Assembly (NCBI RefSeq): GCF_010448835.1
Contig: NZ_CP048409.1
Coordinates: 1,806,001 to 1,870,000 of the forward strand
Source: Draconibacterium halophilum
GTDB taxonomy: Bacteria; Bacteroidota; Bacteroidia; Bacteroidales; Prolixibacteraceae
Direction of reading: 5' to 3'
DNA length: 64,000 nucleotides
Shown here: positions 33,709 to 41,162 of the stretch, piece by piece
How the letters are laid out: each line of letters starts with the position of its first letter
Numbering within the stretch: position 1 is the stretch's first letter
Made by a program: the position numbers and the translations under genes
Notes under the pieces: model-generated
What the model saw: only the letters and a program-made list of their open reading frames with translations
Databases searched by the model: none
What the model was told of the DNA's origin: nothing

Positions 33709-35061
33709 TTAAAAAATGCCGGTATAATTCTGAGGTGTAATTGCTTTTAGTTCTTCTTTTACAGCATCACTAACGTTTAAACCATCAACAAAATTGTGTA
33801 TTGCCTCTTTGTTTATCACCTCGTTTTTACGGGTTAAATCTTTCAATGCCTCATAAGGATTTGGAAAAAACTCGCGGCGCAAAATCGTTTGAATTGCCTC
33901 GGCAACCACTGCCCAGTTATTTTCAAGGTCTTTTGCAATGGCATCTTCATTAATCAGCAATTTGTTCAATCCTTTCAAGGTTGATTTGATGGCAATGATT
34001 GTGTGACCAAACGGAACTCCAATAAAACGGGTAACGGTTGAATCGGTCAGGTCGCGCTGTAAGCGTGAAACCGGAAGTTTTTGTGACAACTGCTCGAAAC
34101 CGGCATTGGCTATTCCTATGTTCCCTTCCGAGTTTTCGAAATCGATTGGATTAACTTTATGCGGCATGGTTGATGAACCAACTTCACCTTTTTTTATTTT
34201 CTGTTTGAAGTAATTCATTGAGACATAACTCCAAATGTCGCGGTCAAGATCAAGAATGATATTGTTAATGCGCTTCAATCCGTCGAAAATGGCGCTGTGA
34301 TTATCGTAGTGCGAAATCTGCGTAGTAAACTGCGAACGGTTCAATCCCAGGTTTTCTTTCAGAAACTTGTTGGCAAAATCTTCCCAGTTAATATCAGGGT
34401 AAGCAACGTAGTGCGCATTAAAATTACCGGTAGCTCCGCCAAATTTCGCATCAATGGCAATGGATTTTAGTTGAACCAACTGCACCATAATCCGCTCTAA
34501 GAATACCTTTATTTCTTTTCCCAATTTTGTTGGCGATGCAGGCTGGCCGTGCGTTTTTGCCAACATCGGAATATCTTTCCATTCGGTAGCTAGTGTCAGT
34601 AATTTTTCAATTAACTCCTGTAATAACGGATAATATTCAAATTCCAGCGCATCTTGTATTGATTTTGGAATGGCTGTATTGTTGGCATCCTGCGATGTAA
34701 GCGCAAAGTGAATAAACTCCTTGTATTTACCCAGTTCCAGTTTGTCAAATTCGTCTTTTATAAAATACTCAACAGCCTTCACATCGTGGTTGGTCACACT
34801 TTCAATGCCTTTAATGCGCTGCGCATCTTCAAGTGAAAAGTTTGTGTGAAGCTCACGAAGTTTGTCCAGTTTTTCTGCGGGGATATCAGCAAGTTGTGGC
34901 AAAGGAATTTCGCACAAAGCGATAAAATATTCGACCTCAGTAAGCAAGCGGTATTTAATCAGGGCGAATTCGCTGAAATATTTTCCCAAGCCTTCTACTT
35001 TGTCACTGTACCTGCCGTCAACCGGCGAAATTGCTGTTAATGTATTAAGTTCCATTGTCAT
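33709..35061 (-). CDS. purB: Adenylosuccinate lyase
   Basis: Splits SAICAR and adenylosuccinate to fumarate plus AICAR or AMP in purine synthesis. The signature GSSTMPHKVNPIDFENSEGN (fumarase/aspartase superfamily loop with the catalytic Ser) is near the middle; TSQDANNTA and KTHGQPASPTKLGKE are the other two conserved regions. The 450-residue E. coli-type length fits. Two ATGs (35061 and 35055) are equally possible starts. Confidence 0.96.
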   Translation of the reverse strand: MTMELNTLTAISPVDGRYSDKVEGLGKYFSEFALIKYRLLTEVEYFIALCEIPLPQLADIPAEKLDKLRELHTNFSLEDAQRIKGIESVTNHDVKAVEYFIKDEFDKLELGKYKEFIHFALTSQDANNTAIPKSIQDALEFEYYPLLQELIEKLLTLATEWKDIPMLAKTHGQPASPTKLGKEIKVFLERIMVQLVQLKSIAIDAKFGGATGNFNAHYVAYPDINWEDFANKFLKENLGLNRSQFTTQISHYDNHSAIFDGLKRINNIILDLDRDIWSYVSMNYFKQKIKKGEVGSSTMPHKVNPIDFENSEGNIGIANAGFEQLSQKLPVSRLQRDLTDSTVTRFIGVPFGHTIIAIKSTLKGLNKLLINEDAIAKDLENNWAVVAEAIQTILRREFFPNPYEALKDLTRKNEVINKEAIHNFVDGLNVSDAVKEELKAITPQNYTGIF

Positions 35062-35255
35062 TACTTAAAATTAGGCTGCAAATTTAACAAATTAAGTTGA
35101 CTAGCTATTTGGCAAGCGAATGAATTTAATATTCTTTAACCGCTTCAGAGATATGGCCCTGTTTTTAACACCAAACCTGATTTTTTAGCTTTTCTGAATC
35201 GGACATAATTTGTAATTTGTTTTTTGTATTTTGGAACTCGAAAAAAATCATTCCC

Positions 35256-36656
35256 ATGAAGCTAAAGAATTTTTGGATTTTGTTATTTGTAGTTGCCACT
35301 TTGGCTGCTTTTGCGCAGGAGGCGAACAAGAAAAAAGTATTTCTTTTGAATATCAAATCCGAGATTACTCCGGCCACGCGACGCCAGATGAGCCAGGCTT
35401 TTATGGAAGCTGATTCGGTGAAAGCTGATGTCTTTCTTATTCACATGAATACTTATGGCGGAACAGTTGTTGATGCTGACTCTATTCGTACGCGAATACT
35501 CCAAAGTAAAATTCCGGTTTATGTGTTTATAGATAATAACGCGGCATCAGCAGGCGCATTAATTTCTATTGCCTGCGATGGAATATACATGCGTCCCGGA
35601 GGAAGTATTGGTGCAGCAACCGTTGTAAACCAAACCGGCGAGGCTATGCCCGATAAATACCAGAGTTACATGCGATCGACTATGCGGGCAACGGCCGAAG
35701 CACATGGAAAAGATACAACAATTACTGCCGGTGGCGATACAATTGTCAGTTGGTTTCGCGATCCGAAAATTGCAGAAGCAATGGTTGATGAGCGTATTTA
35801 TATTGAAGGCGTTTCCGATTCTGGGCGCGTTCTTACCTTTACACCTTCGGAAGCGATGGAACACGGCTTTTGCGAAGGAACGGCGGAAACTGTTGATGAA
35901 GTGCTTCAACAGGTTGGAATTAATGAATATGACTTGTTCGAATATGAGCCAACTTTTATAGAAAAGATTATTGGTTTTCTGGTGCTTCCAATGATTTCCG
36001 GATTACTGATTATGGCAATTATTGGCGGTATTTATTTCGAGATGCAGTCGCCGGGAATTGGGTTCCCGCTGGGCATTGCAATTTTGGCGGCCTTACTGTA
36101 TTTCATGCCGCTTTACCTTGAAGGATTGGCAGAACACTGGGAGATTGCTCTTTTTATTGTTGGTCTGATACTGGTTGCGGTGGAAATATTTGTGATTCCG
36201 GGCTTTGGATTTGCCGGAGCAGCGGGAATAACCTTTGTCTTTATTGGCCTTGTTTTAAGTCTTATTGACAATGTAAACTTTGATTTTGAAGGTGTTCAGT
36301 TACGTGGTGTAGGAACAGCAATTGCCACTGTTGTGATTGGCATATTTGGAGGTTTTATTCTTGCACTTTACCTTGGGAAACGTATGTTTACAGCAGAACA
36401 TGGCATGTTTAAAAATTTTGCATTAAACACTGTACAGCAGGTTAATGAAGGGTTTGTTAGTGTAGAAACAAAACTTTTTGTATTGAAAGGGAAGAAGGGG
36501 TTTGCTCAAACCGTATTACGCCCGGGTGGAAAAGTAAATATTGAAGGCGAAATTTACGATGCTGTTGCCGTTACCGGTTTTATTGATAAAGATGAAGAAA
36601 TAGTAGTTACAAAAGTGGAGTCTATGCAACTTTATGTTGAGTTGGATGAAGAATAA
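35256..36656 (+). CDS. NfeD family membrane serine protease
   Basis: A 466-residue protein with a signal peptide (about 1-21), a ClpP-like serine protease domain (about 25-230; nucleophile S98 in NNAASAGALIS, with the GGTVVDADSI strand before it), four or five transmembrane helices (about 240-380) and a C-terminal NfeD OB-fold domain (about 400-466, KGFAQTVLRPGGKVNIEGE). This is the full-length NfeD1b type, thought to cleave stomatins; no stomatin gene is adjacent. The open frame has an earlier TTG at 35217, but the ATG at 35256 places the signal peptide correctly. Confidence 0.92.
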   Translation: MKLKNFWILLFVVATLAAFAQEANKKKVFLLNIKSEITPATRRQMSQAFMEADSVKADVFLIHMNTYGGTVVDADSIRTRILQSKIPVYVFIDNNAASAGALISIACDGIYMRPGGSIGAATVVNQTGEAMPDKYQSYMRSTMRATAEAHGKDTTITAGGDTIVSWFRDPKIAEAMVDERIYIEGVSDSGRVLTFTPSEAMEHGFCEGTAETVDEVLQQVGINEYDLFEYEPTFIEKIIGFLVLPMISGLLIMAIIGGIYFEMQSPGIGFPLGIAILAALLYFMPLYLEGLAEHWEIALFIVGLILVAVEIFVIPGFGFAGAAGITFVFIGLVLSLIDNVNFDFEGVQLRGVGTAIATVVIGIFGGFILALYLGKRMFTAEHGMFKNFALNTVQQVNEGFVSVETKLFVLKGKKGFAQTVLRPGGKVNIEGEIYDAVAVTGFIDKDEEIVVTKVESMQLYVELDEE

Positions 36657-36791
36657 AAACAAACACAAAAGTTGTAGTATCCACACGGAGTTGACCGCTT
36701 ATCTGTTTTAAAGTTGTTAACCATTAGCTAAATTCAATCTGCTTCATACTTAAGGCAAAAATTTTAAACAGCGAGATTCGTATTTCGCGCC

Positions 36792-37328
36792 TCAATCCTT
36801 CATTTCATAAAACATAATCTCTTCGTTGTCGTTGGGTAATGTCACATGTCTGGTGAATTTTAATCCCAGTTTTTCCAGCAATCGTTGCGAGCGCAGGTTA
36901 TATTTTGCTGTTATCGCGGAGATATGCCGGATTTTAAATCTTTCTATTCCTACAGTTTTGAGTTTTTTGGCGGCTTCAAATGCATAACCATGGCCTTCAA
37001 ATTCAGGTAAAAAAGCAAAACCAATATCAATGCCTTCCAGCCCGTCGCGGTCGAAAAGCCCACAGGTTCCCATTTTTGCATTGTCGGTTTTTCGGATGAC
37101 CACATAGTTTCCATAGCCTTCTTTTTTTAGCTGAGGATACATTTTTTCGCAAATATAGGCACGTGCTTCTTCCTCCGAGTAAACACCACGATCACCAATG
37201 TATTGAAGCCATTTTTCAGAATTTAATAATTGGTAAATAAATCGGGAATCATTTTCCTCGCAGGGACGAAGAATCAGGCGAGGAGTTTCAAAAATTTGGT
37301 AGCTATTTCCATCAATAATAACCGACAT
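36792..37328 (-). CDS. GNAT family N-acetyltransferase (RimJ/RimL-like)
   Basis: A 178-residue acetyltransferase of the Acetyltransf_3 type: opening TPRLILRPCEENDSRFIYQL, acetyl-CoA loop region in EFEGHGYAFEAAKKL (Q/RxxGxG/A-like), and a C-terminal KYNLRSQRLLEKLGLKF segment typical of ribosomal-protein or amino-group acetyltransferases. The acceptor is unknown. Convergent with the NfeD gene and 60 bases after the dienelactone hydrolase stop, so possibly co-transcribed with it. Confidence 0.9.
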   Translation of the reverse strand: MSVIIDGNSYQIFETPRLILRPCEENDSRFIYQLLNSEKWLQYIGDRGVYSEEEARAYICEKMYPQLKKEGYGNYVVIRKTDNAKMGTCGLFDRDGLEGIDIGFAFLPEFEGHGYAFEAAKKLKTVGIERFKIRHISAITAKYNLRSQRLLEKLGLKFTRHVTLPNDNEEIMFYEMKD

Positions 37329-37388
37329 AATTTGTGTTTTTATAAAGAAACAAAATTATGTCGGTTATTGGTAGAGTGCAGTATATTC

Positions 37389-38276
37389 TTAAGTCAGTTT
37401 TTCTTTGAAAAAATCTATGGTGCGACTCCAGGCAAGCTTCGCCGCAGCTTCATCATAACGTGGTGTTGTATCGTTATGGAATCCGTGGTTTACTCCAGGA
37501 TACATGTGCGCCGTGTATTCTTTATCGTATTTTTTTAGAGCAGCTTCGTAGTCCGGCCATCCTGCATTTACACGTGTATCCAGTTCTGCATAGTGCAGAA
37601 GTAGTGGTGCTTCAATCTGTTTTGTTTCTTCTTCTGAAGGCTGGCCGCCATAAAAAGGAACAGCAGCTTTTAAATCAGAGACTTCAACAGCCATCATGTT
37701 CGATATCCAGCCACCAAAACAAAATCCTACTACACCAATATTTCCGTCACATTCGGGATGCGATTTCAGGTAATTAAAGGCCGCAATAAAATCTTGCAGC
37801 ATTTCATCTCTGTCGCGTTCGCGTTGCATCGTCCTGCCATCGTCATCATTTCCCGGGTAGCCACCAAGTGGACTTAGTGCATCGGGAGAGACGGAGATGA
37901 ATCCCGGTAGTGCTGCACGACGGCCAACATCAGCAATATGCGGATTCAAACCACGATTTTCGTGTACTACTACAATTCCGGGCAGTTTTTTTGAATTCCC
38001 CGCCGGGCGCGACAATTGTCCACTAATTTTACCTCCGCCTCGTGGCGAATTGTATTCGATTGTTTCTGTTTTTAATCGTGGGTCGTCAGCTTTAATCTGA
38101 ATCTTATCCTGGTAATTTGGCATAATAAAACTCATGAGCGACGAAACGGTTAAACCTCCAACGGCATAGGCCGAAAGTCGTTCAACAAATTTTCTTCGAT
38201 CGATTCGGTTGTGCGCATAATCATCGTACAGGTCGAAAACCTCCTGGCTAACTTGTTCTTTCTTTATTGATTTCAT
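37389..38276 (-). CDS. Dienelactone hydrolase family protein with Tat-like signal
   Basis: A 295-residue alpha/beta hydrolase. The N-terminus carries a charged stretch then DRRKFVER and a hydrophobic segment (about 25-51), resembling a twin-arginine signal, so export is likely. The hydrolase domain follows: HENRGLNPHIADVGRR, nucleophile Cys in VVGFCFGGWIS, Asp in ELDTRVNA and His in GVNHGFHND make the Cys-Asp-His triad of dienelactone hydrolases. The substrate is unknown; most exported members are not proven to act on dienelactones. Confidence 0.9.
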   Translation of the reverse strand: MKSIKKEQVSQEVFDLYDDYAHNRIDRRKFVERLSAYAVGGLTVSSLMSFIMPNYQDKIQIKADDPRLKTETIEYNSPRGGGKISGQLSRPAGNSKKLPGIVVVHENRGLNPHIADVGRRAALPGFISVSPDALSPLGGYPGNDDDGRTMQRERDRDEMLQDFIAAFNYLKSHPECDGNIGVVGFCFGGWISNMMAVEVSDLKAAVPFYGGQPSEEETKQIEAPLLLHYAELDTRVNAGWPDYEAALKKYDKEYTAHMYPGVNHGFHNDTTPRYDEAAAKLAWSRTIDFFKEKLT

Positions 38277-38431
38277 TGTGAAGTATTTATAATGAGATAA
38301 CTCTTAACGTTTATGCTTTGTTCAAAACATGCTCGATCAATCTGAAATATCCATATTGCGTGTTAGTTTCAATAAAATGTTAGCAAAACAGCCTTGAGTG
38401 GGGTATTAAAATGTAGATTCGGAAATAACTC

Positions 38432-38439
38432 TATTTTTG
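38432..38439 (+). promoter_or_regulatory. Possible -7 box of purT
   Basis: TATTTTTG matches TAnnTTTG and lies 26 bases before the purT ATG; no convincing -33 TTTG is present upstream. Confidence 0.45.
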
Positions 38440-38465
38440 CGGCTTCAAAAAAAGGAGAAACAGGG

Positions 38466-39659
38466 ATGAGCACAAAGGTAGTTTTGGGAACAAAATTTTC
38501 ACCGTCGGCAACAAAGGTTATATTGCTGGGATCGGGCGAATTGGGAAAAGAAGTAGTAATCGAATTTCAACGTTACGGCGTGGAAGTGATTGCTGTTGAC
38601 AGTTATGAAAATGCACCTGCCATGCAAGTTGCCGATCGATCGTATGTCGCATCAATGCTGGACGGAGAGCGTTTGGCTGAAATCATCAGAAACGAAAAAC
38701 CGGATTATATCATTCCGGAAGTGGAAGCCATTGCCACCGACAAATTACTGGACTTGGAAAAGGAAGGTTTTCATGTTATTCCAACAGCAAATGCGACGCA
38801 ACTTACAATGAATCGTGAAGGCATCAGAACCTTGGCTGCCGAAGAACTAAAGCTTTCAACATCGCCATACAAATTTTCCGGATCGAAGGAAGCGTTTAAG
38901 AATGCCATTAATGAAATTGGATTTCCTTGTGTGGTGAAACCAATTATGAGTTCGTCGGGCAAAGGACAGAGCGTGGTAAAAAGTGCCGCAGATATTGATT
39001 ATGCGTGGAATTACGCTATGGATGGTGCACGCGGAAACAGCGACCGTGTAATTGTAGAAGGGTTTGTTGATTTTGATTACGAAATAACTTTGTTGACAAT
39101 CAGCCATGTTGGTGGTGTATCTTTTTGTGAACCTATTGGTCACCGTCAGGAAGGTGGCGATTATCAGGAGTCGTGGCAACCACAAGTTATGTCTGAGAAA
39201 GCACTGGCCGAAGCACAGCACATTGCCAAAACCGTTGTGGAAGCATTGGGTGGCCGCGGTTTATTCGGCGTAGAATTCTTCGTGAAAAATGATACTGTAT
39301 ATTTTAGCGAGCTTTCGCCGCGTCCGCACGATACAGGAATGGTAACAATGATTTCGCAGGATATGAGTGAATTTGCACTACACGTAAGAGCAATTTTAGG
39401 TTTACCGATTCCAAACATTAAATTTCATGGTCCATCGGCAAGTAGCGTAATCATGGTAAAGGGAGAATCAAAACAAGTTGCTTTCTCCAACCTTACAGAA
39501 GTGCTAAGTGAACCGGATACTCAATTGCGTTTATTTGGTAAACCCGAAGTGGCTGGTGAACGTCGGATGGGAGTATGTTTGGCGCGTGCCAATTCGGCAG
39601 AAGAGGCCAGGGAAAAAGCCAATAAGGCAAGTAGCTCAGTAGTTGTTAAGCTTAAATAG
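38466..39659 (+). CDS. purT: Formate-dependent GAR transformylase (PurT)
   Basis: An ATP-grasp enzyme that makes formyl-GAR from formate, ATP and GAR without folate. The N-terminal domain has LLGSGELGKEVVIEFQRYGVE and conserved ENAPAMQVADRS; the ATP-grasp core has KPIMSSSGKGQSV, VEGFVDFDYEITLLT, GLFGVEFFV and ELSPRPHDTGMVT. 397 residues is the family length. The frame opens at a TTG at 38394, but the ATG at 38466 (after CAGGG) is preferred by homology and promoter position. It gives the cell a formate-dependent option in purine synthesis beside purB. Confidence 0.95.
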   Translation: MSTKVVLGTKFSPSATKVILLGSGELGKEVVIEFQRYGVEVIAVDSYENAPAMQVADRSYVASMLDGERLAEIIRNEKPDYIIPEVEAIATDKLLDLEKEGFHVIPTANATQLTMNREGIRTLAAEELKLSTSPYKFSGSKEAFKNAINEIGFPCVVKPIMSSSGKGQSVVKSAADIDYAWNYAMDGARGNSDRVIVEGFVDFDYEITLLTISHVGGVSFCEPIGHRQEGGDYQESWQPQVMSEKALAEAQHIAKTVVEALGGRGLFGVEFFVKNDTVYFSELSPRPHDTGMVTMISQDMSEFALHVRAILGLPIPNIKFHGPSASSVIMVKGESKQVAFSNLTEVLSEPDTQLRLFGKPEVAGERRMGVCLARANSAEEAREKANKASSSVVVKLK

Positions 39660-39995
39660 GCTCAGTTTAATATTCCGGTGGAGCAAAATCTAACTGCACT
39701 AAAACCATTGTTATTATTTCCTGCCGGAGGCCTTCATTTTTGTCTTACCACAAAAACGAAGCAAAAAAGGCAAGGCTCCTTTTGGTCATTTCCCTCCATT
39801 TTCATAAAACCCAAGTTCGGACGGGTGATCTCCTCGATTCCTCGGAGCTTCCCGCTCTCACTAAGGTTTTACTTCAACTCCGGGCAACGACCAAAAGAGG
39901 CCATCCGCTGAGGTAACGTCGTCACATCGAAGCCTGGCCTCGACCGATGAGCCGGAAAACAAGTGGTGACGGCGTTAAAAAATTACTGGTGCCCG

Positions 39996-40011
39996 CCTGC
40001 CGGCCGGCAGG
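39996..40011. repeat. Perfect 16-base palindrome
   Basis: CCTGCCGGCCGGCAGG is its own reverse complement. A related near-palindrome occurs 73 bases further on. Such CCTGCCGG palindromes are typical of REP-like intergenic repeats. Confidence 0.85.
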
Positions 40012-40083
40012 TTTGAGGAGGCACGACTGCCTGTCACGATCGTAGCATCGGGAAGTTTCAGGAATTTTAGCTGGAACCACGTA

Positions 40084-40103
40084 CCTGCCTGCCGGTAGGC
40101 AGG
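40084..40103. repeat. Related 20-base near-palindrome
   Basis: CCTGCCTGCCGGTAGGCAGG pairs with itself except for one G-T pair on either side of the centre. It shares CTGCCGG with the palindrome at 39996. Confidence 0.8.
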
Positions 40104-40297
40104 GCTTTTCCGAGGGAAGCGGGCGCAGCCCTGGGTTTTCTGTCTCTTTGGGCTAAACCGGCAGCGTAGAATCCGTCTTAAGACAAAAGTATGTTGCCTA
40201 TGATCGGTTTATAAATACTCCTGGAGTGAGATATTTTTCTGCTTCTCCACCGGAAAATCAATGTTATCCCTTTAATAGAACGCCAATTAATAAGAAC

Positions 40298-40332
40298 AAA
40301 AAACGGCCTTGTTCTATACAAGACCGTTTTTT
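40298..40332. terminator. Terminator of the beta-galactosidase gene
   Basis: AAAAACGGCCTTGT/ACAAGACCGTTTTT with one internal mismatch and A/T tracts on both sides. It ends about 28 bases beyond the stop of the minus-strand gene. Confidence 0.85.
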
Positions 40333-40359
40333 TATGGTTTAGATTAAAGACTGCCTTTT

Positions 40360-41162
40360 CTATTTTTTATCACGATAAATTTGTTGTAAATCTTTAGCTT
40401 TCGATAACGGAACCAGCCTAAATTCGTAGCTGTATTCTTTTTTCAATAAACGATATTTTTCTATTGGGCGTGCATTAATCGACCACGAATCGTTACCACC
40501 TACACCGGCCATTTTATGACTGATATTTACTGTTAAAGCATCTGCTTTTTCCAGTTCTGTTGGGTGCTGTGCTTCATAAATATTTTCAGCAGTATAAGGC
40601 CATACTGAAGTTTGCAGCGGAGTTTCACCAAGCACCATCAATCCGGAATTGTTATTTGTAAGTGCCAGCCATCTAACACAAGTGTGGTTGCTGCTTTCCT
40701 GTGGTTTGGTATAGTTGTAGTAAAAATCATCCACTGTTCCTTTATAAATATCGATATCGGCAGCACCATTTCTGTCCGAATAATTTTCAAAAGGACCTTT
40801 ACCATAAAAGCTCATTTCTTGCAGGTCGGCTGAAACTCCCATGTTCATTCCAACGCGGATTGGTTCCGGCATCTCGTCAGGAATAGAAAGATCAAATTTT
40901 ACATCTACAATTCCATCATTCGCAAACGTGTAGTTCAATTTTAAGCTCAACTCCTGGTAGCCCAATTCAACTGAAATACTTCCTGACGACGCATCGGCAT
41001 TCATTTCGGTTACGTTTAGCATTTCTGGTAAATTTTCCCAAATTGGAATACGTTGTTGCACGCGCCAGCCACGTTCGTCATTGTCGGTTAATGGCCGCCA
41101 GAAATACGGTTTTAATGACGAAATTATCTGTTGCTCACCACCTTTTTCGTAACGTTCAATCA
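40360..41162 (-). CDS. GH2 beta-galactosidase, 3' part after a frameshift
   Basis: This frame encodes the C-terminal domain 5 (beta-galactosidase small chain, PF02929): LKPYFWRPLTDNDERGW at about residues 17-33, MGVSADLQEMSFYGKGPFENY near the middle, and CVRWLALTNNNSGLMV. It has no ATG; the first possible start is a TTG overlapping the stop of the upstream frame. It continues exactly where the large frame breaks, so the two are one gene separated by a -1 shift at a six-A run (41168-41173 on the plus strand). Downstream of the break the frame is intact to its stop, with no other damage. Confidence 0.9.

Larger units (their letters stand above)
39660..40359. other. Gene-free, structured, GC-richer block
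   Basis: From about 39711 to 40170 the base composition is richer in G+C than its neighbours and the sequence folds extensively: a hairpin CTTCATTTTTGT/ACAAAAACGAAG (39732-39743, 39750-39761); a long-range pair around GGCTCCTTTTGGTC (39774-39787) and GACCAAAAGAGGCC (39889-39902); another, AACGTCGTCAC (39915-39925) with GTGACGGCGTT (39966-39976); and two palindromes near 40.0 and 40.1 kb. No open frame has coding character. It looks like a dispersed non-coding repeat or a decayed small mobile element (MITE/REP-like). Confidence 0.6.

Noticed and set aside
39660..40359. Insertion sequence or group II intron in the structured block
   Set aside because: No transposase or reverse transcriptase frame, and no terminal repeats with target duplication are visible.
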